This document shows positions 1 through 6,139 of a stretch of DNA of 6,139 nucleotides, in pieces; the first letter of the stretch is position 1; the number at the start of each line of letters is the position of its first letter. The DNA lies in assembly GCA_030627725.1 (NCBI GenBank), contig DAOVSZ010000174.1, positions 1 to 6,139 of the forward strand, written 5' to 3'. Source of the DNA: Desulfobulbaceae bacterium (GTDB lineage Bacteria > Desulfobacterota > Desulfobulbia > Desulfobulbales > DAOVSZ01). The translations under genes and the position numbers were made by a program. The notes beneath the pieces were generated by a model. That model was not told where the DNA came from. It saw only the letters and a list, made by a program, of their open reading frames with translations, and did not search any database.

Positions 1-1629
1 ATGTTTACCGACCTTATCGCCTTGGTGGCCCTGTATCGGCCCGGCCCGCTTGAAAGCGGCATGGTGGATGATTTTGTCGACACAAAGCACGGCAGGAAAA
101 AACCGTCCTATCCCCTGCCCCAGCTCGAGCCGATTTTAAAAGAAACCTATGGGGTGATTGTTTACCAGGAACAGGTCATGAAGATCGCCAATGTCCTGGC
201 AAGCTATTCATTGGGTGACGCCGATATGCTGAGACGCGCCATGGGCAAGAAGATCCCGGAGGTCATGGAGGCGGAAAAAGGCAAGTTCATGAAGGGCGCG
301 GAGAAAAACAAAATTCCGCTGGACAAGGCCGAATACATCTTTGATCTGATGGCAAAATTCGCCGGGTACGGGTTCAACAAGTCCCACAGCGCGGCCTATG
401 CCCTGATCGCGTATCAGACCGCCTATCTCAAGTCGCACTACCCGGCCCAGTTCATGGCGGCGCTTCTGTCCTGCGACATGACAAACACCGACAAGGTTGT
501 TCTCTATATCAACGAGTGCAAGGACAAAGAGATTGAAGTGCTTCCGCCTGACATCAACGAGAGTGACCAGGATTTTTCCGTTGTCAACGAACGGATCCGT
601 TTCGGGCTTGCCGCAGTCAAAAACGTGGGCGGCGCCGCCCTTGATTCCGTTTTGGAAGAACGGACAAAGGACGGCCCCTTTCTCTCTTTAGAAGATTTCT
701 GCAACCGGGTCGATTCCAGGCGGGTGAACCGGCGGGTGATTGAGAGCCTGATCAAGGCAGGCGCCTTTGATTCGCTGAAGGCAAAACGCTCACAGCTCTT
801 TGCGATCATGGACCAGGCCCTTGAAGAGGCACAGGCTGCCCAGCGTGACAAGATGAGCGGTCAGATTTCGTTATTTTCCGTCCTTCCTGAGGACAAAATG
901 GCCAAAGCGGCAGCCTTAGAACTCCCTGACATCCCGGAATGGCCTGACAAGAAAAAGCTCAACTTTGAAAAAGAAACAGTCGGTTTTTACATCACAGGCC
1001 ACCCGCTTGATACTTTCAGAAAGGAGATACGCTCTGTTGCTGATACTGATTCAATCACGATTGCAGATCGGTCTGACGGGTCTGCTGTGAGGGTGGGCGG
1101 CCTGGTCAGGAACCTCAAGGACCATAAGAGCAAAAAAGGAGACCGGATGGGTTTTGTCACCCTTGAAGACACCTCCGGAGCCATCGAGGTTGTTGTCTTT
1201 CCTGAGGTTTTCGCAAAATCTTCACATCTCTTGACCAACGATGACCCGATCATTATCCAGGGAACGGCAAAACGGGATGAACGCGGACAGAAAATCATCG
1301 CTGATGCAATCGACCTCCTTGCCGACGCCCGCGCAAAATACACCTCAGACACCAAAATCATCCTGCTTTCGGAAAAGGTCAGCAGAACAAAGCTTGAGGC
1401 GTTAAAAAGACTTGTCCACAAGCACCACGGCCCCTGCCCCGTCTCCCTTACACTTCATTTTTCAGACCGCGGCGAGGTGGACATCCAGACACCGAAGGAC
1501 TTCACAGTCCTCCCCTGCCGTGAATTCACAGAAGGAGCGGAAGAGGCCCTTGGCTATGCTGCAATTCAGTATGTAAAAAAACTGCCTGAGGTGGAACAGC
1601 GGAAAGGGAAAAGGTGGGAAAAGAGATAA
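1..1629 (+). CDS. dnaE: DNA polymerase III subunit alpha, C-terminal half (5' end outside window)
   Basis: This is the catalytic subunit of the replicative DNA polymerase (C-family), which extends DNA at the fork within the holoenzyme. The 542 visible residues match the DnaE C-terminal half: fingers and core motifs ALYRPGPLESGM (10-21), GVIVYQEQVM (51-60), ADMLRRAMGKK (74-84) and FAGYGFNKSHSAAYALI (120-136); a helix-hairpin-helix region around 200-260 (FGLAAVKNVGG); a probable beta-clamp-binding motif QISLF at 288-292; and an OB-fold around 362-440 (VRVGGLV, MGFVTLEDTSGAIEVVVF). Full DnaE proteins run to about 1,150 residues, so the PHP domain and palm lie to the left. The ATG at position 1 is an internal methionine at the window edge, not the start. 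The frame is intact to TAA at 1627-1629. The next gene is convergent and is not accA, a common dnaE neighbour. Family assignment is near certain. Confidence 0.97.
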   Translation: MFTDLIALVALYRPGPLESGMVDDFVDTKHGRKKPSYPLPQLEPILKETYGVIVYQEQVMKIANVLASYSLGDADMLRRAMGKKIPEVMEAEKGKFMKGAEKNKIPLDKAEYIFDLMAKFAGYGFNKSHSAAYALIAYQTAYLKSHYPAQFMAALLSCDMTNTDKVVLYINECKDKEIEVLPPDINESDQDFSVVNERIRFGLAAVKNVGGAALDSVLEERTKDGPFLSLEDFCNRVDSRRVNRRVIESLIKAGAFDSLKAKRSQLFAIMDQALEEAQAAQRDKMSGQISLFSVLPEDKMAKAAALELPDIPEWPDKKKLNFEKETVGFYITGHPLDTFRKEIRSVADTDSITIADRSDGSAVRVGGLVRNLKDHKSKKGDRMGFVTLEDTSGAIEVVVFPEVFAKSSHLLTNDDPIIIQGTAKRDERGQKIIADAIDLLADARAKYTSDTKIILLSEKVSRTKLEALKRLVHKHHGPCPVSLTLHFSDRGEVDIQTPKDFTVLPCREFTEGAEEALGYAAIQYVKKLPEVEQRKGKRWEKR

Positions 1630-1642
1630 GAGGCCTGTGGCC

Positions 1643-1719
1643 GGTTTACGGGTTACGGGTTACTGGTTACGGGTTACGGGTTACTGGTTACTGGTTACGG
1701 GTTACGGGTTACGGGTTAC
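1643..1719 (+). repeat. Tandem heptamer array, GGGTTAC/TGGTTAC
   Basis: Eleven contiguous 7-base units begin 14 bases after the dnaE stop codon. The first is GGTTTAC (1643-1649). The next ten are GGGTTAC or TGGTTAC in strict register, with first bases in the order G, G, T, G, G, T, T, G, G, G. All variation is at the first base, apart from the lead unit. The array lies in the gap between two convergent genes, so it would sit in the 3' untranslated RNA of dnaE. It resembles the short tandemly repeated heptamers (STRR type) known from cyanobacteria and similar intergenic repeats in other bacteria; its role is unknown. It has no spacers, so it is not a CRISPR array. Confidence 0.95.
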
Positions 1720-1739
1720 GACAAAAAAATGCTTCTCCA

Positions 1740-1774
1740 GAATACTGTCAACTGTAAACCGGCAACCGTAAACC
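1740..1774 (-). repeat. Degenerate heptamer array, inverted relative to 1643-1719
   Basis: Read on the minus strand, five contiguous 7-base units are visible: GGTTTAC, GGTTGCC, GGTTTAC, AGTTGAC, AGTATTC. GGTTTAC is identical to the lead unit of the array at 1643, so both belong to one heptamer family in opposite orientation, about 20 bases apart. The outer ends pair exactly over nine bases (1643-1651 with 1766-1774). A run of seven A at 1723-1729 in the gap becomes a T run on the minus strand and could help terminate the YkgJ-family transcript, but I see no strong GC-rich stem directly before it. Confidence 0.75.
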
Positions 1775-1797
1775 ATGAGAACTTCAGTTCGAAGTCA

Positions 1798-2568
1798 TTA
1801 TTTAGCCTGCAGGGTCGGATTTCCGGTCAGGACGAGTTTGAGCCAGTCATAGCCGAACTTCAGCAAGGCCTCGTCATCCGTCTTGATGTCCCGTTTTCTC
1901 GCTTTGTCCAGCCTGAACCGGCTGAGCAGGTCGTGCGTGTTGACATACTCGCGGAAACCGTCGATATTGTAGCAGGCCATGAAGGCAAGACGCTGCATCG
2001 GCCCGGCATGGCCTTCCCCCTGCCAGGGATTTTTTGAAAAAATCGTATCCATCTCTGTCCAGAGGTCGTCCATGGCGTTGTAATACAGAAGATTCTGGTC
2101 GCGGACCCATTCCTTGACGGTCCATTCCTTGTCTTCTTCGTGGCCCTTGCAGTAGGGATGGCTGGTCAGGAAATAAAACTCCTCCGGACGATTCCCGGCG
2201 CTGGTTCGATCAACCGCCCTTTCAAGCGGATACATGCGGCAGGATGACGGACGGTCCTCATAGACCGTGCAGCCGTTCGCATCGAGAAAGGGGCATGTCC
2301 GCTCCTCGTTTGCCGCCATCTGCAGCATAACGGACGGGAAATGAGGATTGAGCCCCTTGACAACTCCGGCATGCCGCTCCAGGAAGACATCCGAGGTGAT
2401 GCCGAGCCTTTTTTTCAGTTTCAAAATATCGTATGGATACAAAAAGAGATCGAGCTTCCTGCAGCAATGCGTAAAGCAGGATATGTCCGGATGACAAGAA
2501 AATGTAAATTTTGATTTTCCCAGAGGCGTCATACCCTCTGGAAACTGTTTTTTCTGATTGTTTGTCAT
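1798..2568 (-). CDS. YkgJ-family cysteine cluster protein (UPF0153)
   Basis: A 256-residue, probably cytoplasmic protein of the YkgJ/UPF0153 family, thought to bind a zinc ion or iron-sulfur cluster; its biochemical role is not established. The signature cysteines are present: C25, C31 and C35-C36 (C-x5-C-x3-CC), then C92, C100 and C110 in CPFLDANGCTVYEDRPSSC, followed by RMYPL, the usual ending of this motif. Two further cysteines, C140 (HPYCKGH) and C199, lie in a C-terminal part that minimal family members of about 110 residues lack; C140 is a plausible extra ligand. No signal peptide or membrane segment is seen. The start is ATG at 2566-2568. Its upstream sequence has only a weak ribosome site (AAAGAT), and Met13 is an alternative start that keeps all cysteines. 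The gene converges on dnaE and diverges from the gene at 2690, so it is probably transcribed alone. Confidence 0.9.
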   Translation of the reverse strand: MTNNQKKQFPEGMTPLGKSKFTFSCHPDISCFTHCCRKLDLFLYPYDILKLKKRLGITSDVFLERHAGVVKGLNPHFPSVMLQMAANEERTCPFLDANGCTVYEDRPSSCRMYPLERAVDRTSAGNRPEEFYFLTSHPYCKGHEEDKEWTVKEWVRDQNLLYYNAMDDLWTEMDTIFSKNPWQGEGHAGPMQRLAFMACYNIDGFREYVNTHDLLSRFRLDKARKRDIKTDDEALLKFGYDWLKLVLTGNPTLQAK

Positions 2569-2599
2569 GACTATTATCTTTGAGATTCTGGGATTATTG

Positions 2600-2642
2600 T
2601 ATAACTTCGGCCTTTGTGCCTTCTAACTTCTGCCTCTGCACT
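2600..2642 (-). repeat. Degenerate pyrimidine-rich heptamer array in the divergent gap
   Basis: On the plus strand the stretch divides into six consecutive units, each ending in CT: TATAACT, TCGGCCT, TTGTGCCT, TCTAACT, TCTGCCT, CTGCACT. Five are 7 bases and one is 8. On the minus strand each begins with AG (AGTGCAG, AGGCAGA, AGTTAGA and so on), loosely resembling the RGTT-type heptamers at 1740-1774. It fills much of the gap between the divergent starts at 2568 and 2690, where promoters for both genes are expected. The period is visible but the units are diverged, so this is less certain than the array at 1643. Confidence 0.55.
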
Positions 2643-2689
2643 AAATGCCTGAGCAGCCGCTACACATCTATTACCACCTTACAAAACTT

Positions 2690-4534
2690 ATGAAAATACA
2701 TTGTTCCCTCTTCTTTTTCAATGCAATACTTCTCTGCCTTCTTCTCTCATCAGGTTCTGAAGCATATGCCAAAACAGGTACAACAGCCTGGCTGACCCGT
2801 TTCGACATCAGCACCCGGGAAAAAATCACAGATCATTGCCAAGAGGCAAAAAGCGCCGGTTTTGATTCCCTGCTGGTGCAGGTGAGGGGACGTGCTGATG
2901 CGTTTTATACGAGCAGCATAGCTCCCAGGTCCGAATATCTCCAGGAAACATCTCCTGACTTTGATCCCCTTTCAGAGACCCTTTCATCATGCGCCCCCAT
3001 CCCTGTTACTGCCTGGCTCAACGTCTATTATCTCTGGACCGGCGACACCCCTCCCGAGGACAAAAATCACCCGGGACATCCTGACAAAGACTGGATCATT
3101 CATGATGCCGACGGCAGACCTGTGTCCGAATACACCGAACTGGAAAGGAACCTCGGCTGGATTGAAGGCACATATGCCGATCCCTCGTCAGAAAAATACC
3201 GCACACTCATGGTTGATGTTGTGCGCGAACTGGTCCGCAGATACCCGGTAAACGGCATTCATCTCGACTTTGTCCGCTACCCTGGCATTCCGTATGGCCA
3301 CAACAGCAAAACGGCAACGCTTTTTACACATAAATGGGGTTTTGATCCCAAATGGATTCCAACGGACATCCCTGACCTTGAAACCTGGCTCAACGGGTCA
3401 ATGCCGCTTTCCGATCGGATCATGACGACTGCGGCCCTTTTCTGGGCGGACCTACGTGCAGCACAGATAACAGCCATGGTCAAAGCTCTCAAGCGTGCCC
3501 TTGAGGGAACCGGCAGAGATCTCGAATTTTCTGCTGCAATCTTTCCTGATGCCGGGGCTGCTTTTTTTGAAAAGGGTCAGGACTGGCAGACATGGGCCAG
3601 AAAGGGTCTTGTTGACACCCTCTACCCCATGGCCTATTTCGGCAGCCAGGGACGAGTGACCGCCCAGTTGCAGGATGTGATCGCCTTCAGGGACACAAAC
3701 GGCCTCAACCTTAATCTCTGGGCCGGTCTTGGCGCCTATATCAAGGACCCCTGGGAGATATCCCAAGAGGCTGATTCGGCGCGTATTGCCGGCTACAACA
3801 CCTTCAGCCTGTTCAGTCTTGGACATCTGATGAGAAAAAAAGGAAGAACAGGCCCGTATCTTGCGGCAATGAAATACCCCCTCCCCGTTCCTGACGACGC
3901 GGAAGATTTTGACGATAAATCATCAACATTTTTACGACCTCACAGGCGGTTATCACTCTCAGGCAGCGCCCTTACTTCGGATGGGAAAAACCTTGGCCTC
4001 ATTGTATATAAGGCCTTGGGCGGCAGAATCCCTTCCGTGCAAACATTCAACAAAATTATAAAGAAACGATGGGAGGAATTCAACACAGCCCTTCCCCTCC
4101 TTCTTGCGCGTATAAAAACGCTTGAACAAGGGAACCACACAATTCCTGACTGGGTCGAACTGGACGGGATTTTCCGGTATATCCATCCCCTTGACAGTGA
4201 AGAGAAACGAACCAAACAGAGACAGGAGATAAACGAGGCCCGGACGGAGATTCTGAAAGGAAAAAGCTTTGCAAGGGTAGCACGAAAACATTCCCAGGGC
4301 GGCACCCGATCTCAGGGCGGCCCGATCGGCAGGAGATATCTCGGTGACGATGCAACCGACAGAATCCTGGCGAGAATGAAAAAGGGAGAAATCAGCCCTG
4401 TCATCAAGGTCATCAACGGATATTGGCTGTACAGGATAAGGGACAAAGGATCATCATCTGCTCCCGTCCCCCTGGACACCGTCCCCTGGCCGGCAAGAAG
4501 AGTGATGCTGCATAAGATGCTGGAACTTTCTTAA
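2690..4534 (+). CDS. Exported GHL10-like (DUF187) glycosidase-type protein with C-terminal parvulin (PpiC) domain
   Basis: Predicted 614-residue exported protein. Residues 1-27 form a classical signal peptide: MK-IH, a Leu/Phe-rich core, and cleavage after AYA. This favours ATG 2690 over the in-frame ATG 2645, which adds 15 polar residues; neither start has a clear Shine-Dalgarno site. Residues about 32-395 match the GHL10/DUF187 TIM-barrel family: AWLTRFD, FDSLLVQVRGRADAFYTS, GIHLDFVRYP (189-198, probable acidic site D193) and DTLYPMAYF (309-317). The family is linked to glycan cleavage, but the substrate is unknown. Residues about 496-586 resemble a PpiC/parvulin prolyl-isomerase domain: ILKGKSFARVARKHSQGG, SQGGPIG (541-547), MKKGEISPV and NGYWLYRI. 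The usual parvulin histidines appear replaced by Tyr497 and Trp579, so this domain may be a binding module. The frame is uninterrupted, and the protein probably acts in the periplasm. Domain calls are firm; function is inferred. Confidence 0.88.
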   Translation: MKIHCSLFFFNAILLCLLLSSGSEAYAKTGTTAWLTRFDISTREKITDHCQEAKSAGFDSLLVQVRGRADAFYTSSIAPRSEYLQETSPDFDPLSETLSSCAPIPVTAWLNVYYLWTGDTPPEDKNHPGHPDKDWIIHDADGRPVSEYTELERNLGWIEGTYADPSSEKYRTLMVDVVRELVRRYPVNGIHLDFVRYPGIPYGHNSKTATLFTHKWGFDPKWIPTDIPDLETWLNGSMPLSDRIMTTAALFWADLRAAQITAMVKALKRALEGTGRDLEFSAAIFPDAGAAFFEKGQDWQTWARKGLVDTLYPMAYFGSQGRVTAQLQDVIAFRDTNGLNLNLWAGLGAYIKDPWEISQEADSARIAGYNTFSLFSLGHLMRKKGRTGPYLAAMKYPLPVPDDAEDFDDKSSTFLRPHRRLSLSGSALTSDGKNLGLIVYKALGGRIPSVQTFNKIIKKRWEEFNTALPLLLARIKTLEQGNHTIPDWVELDGIFRYIHPLDSEEKRTKQRQEINEARTEILKGKSFARVARKHSQGGTRSQGGPIGRRYLGDDATDRILARMKKGEISPVIKVINGYWLYRIRDKGSSSAPVPLDTVPWPARRVMLHKMLELS

Positions 4535-4670
4535 GTTGTTTTAGTGAGCCCGATCACCCTGAATAAAGCACTTCAACGTGATAAAAGAACTGAAATTGAA
4601 AGCATGCAATAATTTGGTTAAGGGGTCATTATTTATTGAGTATGCATAAAAGGATTCCATCGGTTAGGCA

Positions 4671-4706
4671 TGCTCCATACACTAGGAGCACGGCACAAAA
4701 TGTGCC
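4671..4706. other. Two adjacent perfect stem-loops in the convergent gap
   Basis: Stem-loop one: TGCTCC (4671-4676) pairs with GGAGCA (4685-4690) across an 8-base loop. Stem-loop two: GGCACA (4692-4697) pairs with TGTGCC (4701-4706) across AAA. One base separates them. The second ends 6 bases beyond the stop codon of the minus-strand dehydrogenase. The position suits a transcript-end structure for that gene, but no T-run follows on either strand, so neither is a standard intrinsic terminator. They could also stabilise the mRNA 3' end or be the remnant of a palindromic repeat. Confidence 0.45.
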
Positions 4707-4712
4707 AGAAAA

Positions 4713-6139
4713 TCAAAAATCACCTGGCGATAAAAACGGAACTTCGTCTCCCTTTTCGGTGAGTCCCTCCTTGGCGCCGGCACTTTCCGGAAAAATTCCA
4801 TTCTCAGCCATATCCTCACTTATTGTCTCAAGCTGATGCATGATTGTATTGATATCCCTGCTGCCTGTCAGTATAGGCGTCTTTTCGATGTTTCGCAGAA
4901 AACCCGGCGACTGCCCCGACAGGAGTTCATATGAATCTTCGATTTCATCCACGGCAAGCTGAATACTCCAGTTTACATGGTCATAAATCCCCTGGCCCAT
5001 TACTGAAGTCTTAAGTTCAGGCCTGTCTTTTAACGCATCCGCTATAATATTCCCGGTTGCAAAAAGAAGGTCACAGACTTCATCAAAATCAAATCCCTCG
5101 AAAAAACGCCGAAATGCGATCAATTCCGCATAACTCCGCATCAATGGGCTGTCCCTGGTCCTGACAACGGTGGTTATCAACTTGTAGGTCAGGACAATAT
5201 GCCACCTGAGCAGGTTTGCATCCTTGCCGGCATACTTTCGAAAACTGTCTCGATGCTCCGGCGCGGTCACATAGCGGAATATCTTCTCAACGAGATCATC
5301 ACGGGATTCGTTCATCACCTCATAAATCAAGAGATTGATACGCTGTTCGCCGCGTTTCAAAGCGTGTTGATTCAGTATATGCCATCTCTCCGGATGATGT
5401 TTCATATTCTCGAGCAGGAACAGAATACGCCGCATGATTTCATATCTGGGGGTCGGTTGCCAGGCAAGTTCATTATAAGTCCTGCTGGCATCAATATTCA
5501 ATTTCCTGTCCAGATAGTGGACCATCCACAACCGCTCAAACAAGCTGCGCTTGAACAGTGTGCAGAGCAACTGCCGAATGGCCAGCCCGGGAGCCACCAG
5601 AATCTTTGCAACGAAAATCGGCTTGACCCTGCGGCCGAAATAGTAGGCCGTGGCTTTCTTAAACAGTTCCAGTTGAGATGTGGAAGCATTGGGACTGGCT
5701 ATATACGTACAGAACCGGGGAAGTGACCGGCTCTTTTCGATCACCCTCAAAAACATCTTTATAAGGTCCTGGATATGAATATGGGGAACCGCTGACTCGC
5801 CCCGCCCTCCCAGGATTCTGGAATTCCATTTCCCCGACAGCCAGGTTGACAAAAAGACATAAAGCGGAGGATACTCACACCAGTCGCTGAATAATGCGGC
5901 CATGCGTATGACGGTGCAGGGGAACCACTTGGAATATTCACGCATCATCTCTTCTCCCAGCCGTTTGCTGCGGGCATAGGGGAAGTCCGCGTCAGGCGGA
6001 GTGAGTTCATTCACAGACTGACCGGGAGAGGGAAACTTACAGGCAGCCAGGGAACTGGCAAACAGAACACGTTCGGGTTTTAACAATTTCGCAAGCTCCA
6101 GGAGGTTGCGGGTCCCGATCACATTTGTCTGTTCATACA
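4713..6139 (-). CDS. NAD-dependent epimerase/dehydratase (extended SDR) with C-terminal RsbRD-like helical domain, 5' end outside window
   Basis: A dehydrogenase or epimerase of the extended short-chain dehydrogenase family. The frame runs off the right edge: upstream of GTG 6120-6122 it continues as YEQTN, giving the family-typical N-V-x-G-T-x-N-L-L-E-L-A segment, so GTG is not the start and the TGxxGxxG nucleotide-binding motif lies outside. Counting from that GTG as residue 1, the catalytic region is VLFASS (19-24) with Y49-ARS-K53 (YxxxK), and the substrate-binding part runs to about 235 (VPHIHIQDL at 112-120). Such enzymes act on nucleotide sugars or sterol-like substrates; the substrate cannot be told here. 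Residues about 250-469 are not part of the SDR fold. They are mostly helical, with AFRRFFEGFDFDEVCDLLF near 336-354, and resemble the RsbRD N-terminal domain of stress-signalling regulators. The final 60 residues look flexible. Stop TGA is at 4713-4715. SDR call firm; C-terminal call tentative. Confidence 0.85.
   Translation of the reverse strand, partial: YEQTNVIGTRNLLELAKLLKPERVLFASSLAACKFPSPGQSVNELTPPDADFPYARSKRLGEEMMREYSKWFPCTVIRMAALFSDWCEYPPLYVFLSTWLSGKWNSRILGGRGESAVPHIHIQDLIKMFLRVIEKSRSLPRFCTYIASPNASTSQLELFKKATAYYFGRRVKPIFVAKILVAPGLAIRQLLCTLFKRSLFERLWMVHYLDRKLNIDASRTYNELAWQPTPRYEIMRRILFLLENMKHHPERWHILNQHALKRGEQRINLLIYEVMNESRDDLVEKIFRYVTAPEHRDSFRKYAGKDANLLRWHIVLTYKLITTVVRTRDSPLMRSYAELIAFRRFFEGFDFDEVCDLLFATGNIIADALKDRPELKTSVMGQGIYDHVNWSIQLAVDEIEDSYELLSGQSPGFLRNIEKTPILTGSRDINTIMHQLETISEDMAENGIFPESAGAKEGLTEKGDEVPFLSPGDF

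Noticed and set aside
1..3. ATG at the left edge as the dnaE start
   Set aside because: The protein begins in the middle of the conserved polymerase core (directly before ALYRPGPL), so the gene must extend further left.
1632..1642. GGCC-TGT-GGCC stem just after the dnaE stop as a terminator
   Set aside because: The stem is only 4 bp and no T-run follows.
1643..1719. CRISPR-like array
   Set aside because: The units are contiguous 7-mers with no spacers and no cas genes nearby.
2580..2605. Possible plus-strand promoter TTGAGA / TATAAC
   Set aside because: The spacer is only 14 bases, too short for a sigma-70 type promoter, and TATAAC overlaps the first heptamer unit.
2590..2626. Possible minus-strand promoter TTAGAA / TACAAT before the YkgJ-family gene
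   Set aside because: The spacer is 19 bases and the -35 match is poor; it cannot be told from chance in this AT-rich stretch.
2645..2647. ATG 2645 as the start of the GHL10-parvulin gene
   Set aside because: It adds 15 residues ahead of a textbook signal peptide, has no ribosome site and abuts the heptamer array. ATG 2690 is preferred, though not proven.
4636..4836. Plus-strand 66-codon reading frame in and beyond the convergent gap
   Set aside because: More than half of it is antisense to the SDR gene, it has no recognisable domain, and no ribosome site precedes it.
5199..5726. Plus-strand 175-codon reading frame antisense to the SDR gene
   Set aside because: It lies wholly within the SDR coding region, whose minus-strand protein has clear family motifs; the antisense product has none.
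6120..6122. GTG as the start of the SDR gene
   Set aside because: The frame continues to the window edge and encodes YEQTN, completing a conserved SDR segment; the nucleotide-binding motif that must precede it is absent from the window.

Overview
The window looks like ordinary chromosomal DNA from a Gram-negative bacterium. Moderate GC, the protein types and the degenerate heptamer repeats between genes suggest a Desulfobacterota (deltaproteobacterial) lineage. That placement is inference, because the window holds no rRNA or other phylogenetic marker apart from half of dnaE.

Layout: (1) 1-1629, plus strand: the C-terminal half of the replicative DNA polymerase III alpha subunit (dnaE), cut by the left edge. 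(2) 1630-1797: a convergent intergenic gap holding two heptamer arrays of one family in opposite orientation, the first telomere-like. (3) 1798-2568, minus strand: a cysteine-cluster protein of the YkgJ/UPF0153 family. (4) 2569-2689: a divergent intergenic gap with a third, more degenerate heptamer array. (5) 2690-4534, plus strand: an exported protein joining a GHL10/DUF187 glycosidase-like barrel to a parvulin-type (PpiC) domain that lacks the usual active-site histidines. (6) 4535-4712: a convergent gap with two back-to-back stem-loops next to the following stop codon. (7) 4713-6139, minus strand: an extended short-chain dehydrogenase (NAD-dependent epimerase/dehydratase type), cut by the right edge, carrying a C-terminal helical extension of about 220 residues that resembles the RsbRD N-terminal sensor-like domain.

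Strands alternate at every gene (+, -, +, -), so no two genes here form an operon and each is probably transcribed alone. No shared pathway links them: replication, a metal-cluster protein of unknown role, an envelope protein, and a nucleotide-sugar or steroid-type dehydrogenase with a possible regulatory tail. I see no mobile element, phage gene, CRISPR array or RNA gene. The points of most interest are the two unusual domain fusions and the heptamer arrays on both sides of the YkgJ-family gene. I find no clear case for a wholly new multi-gene system.
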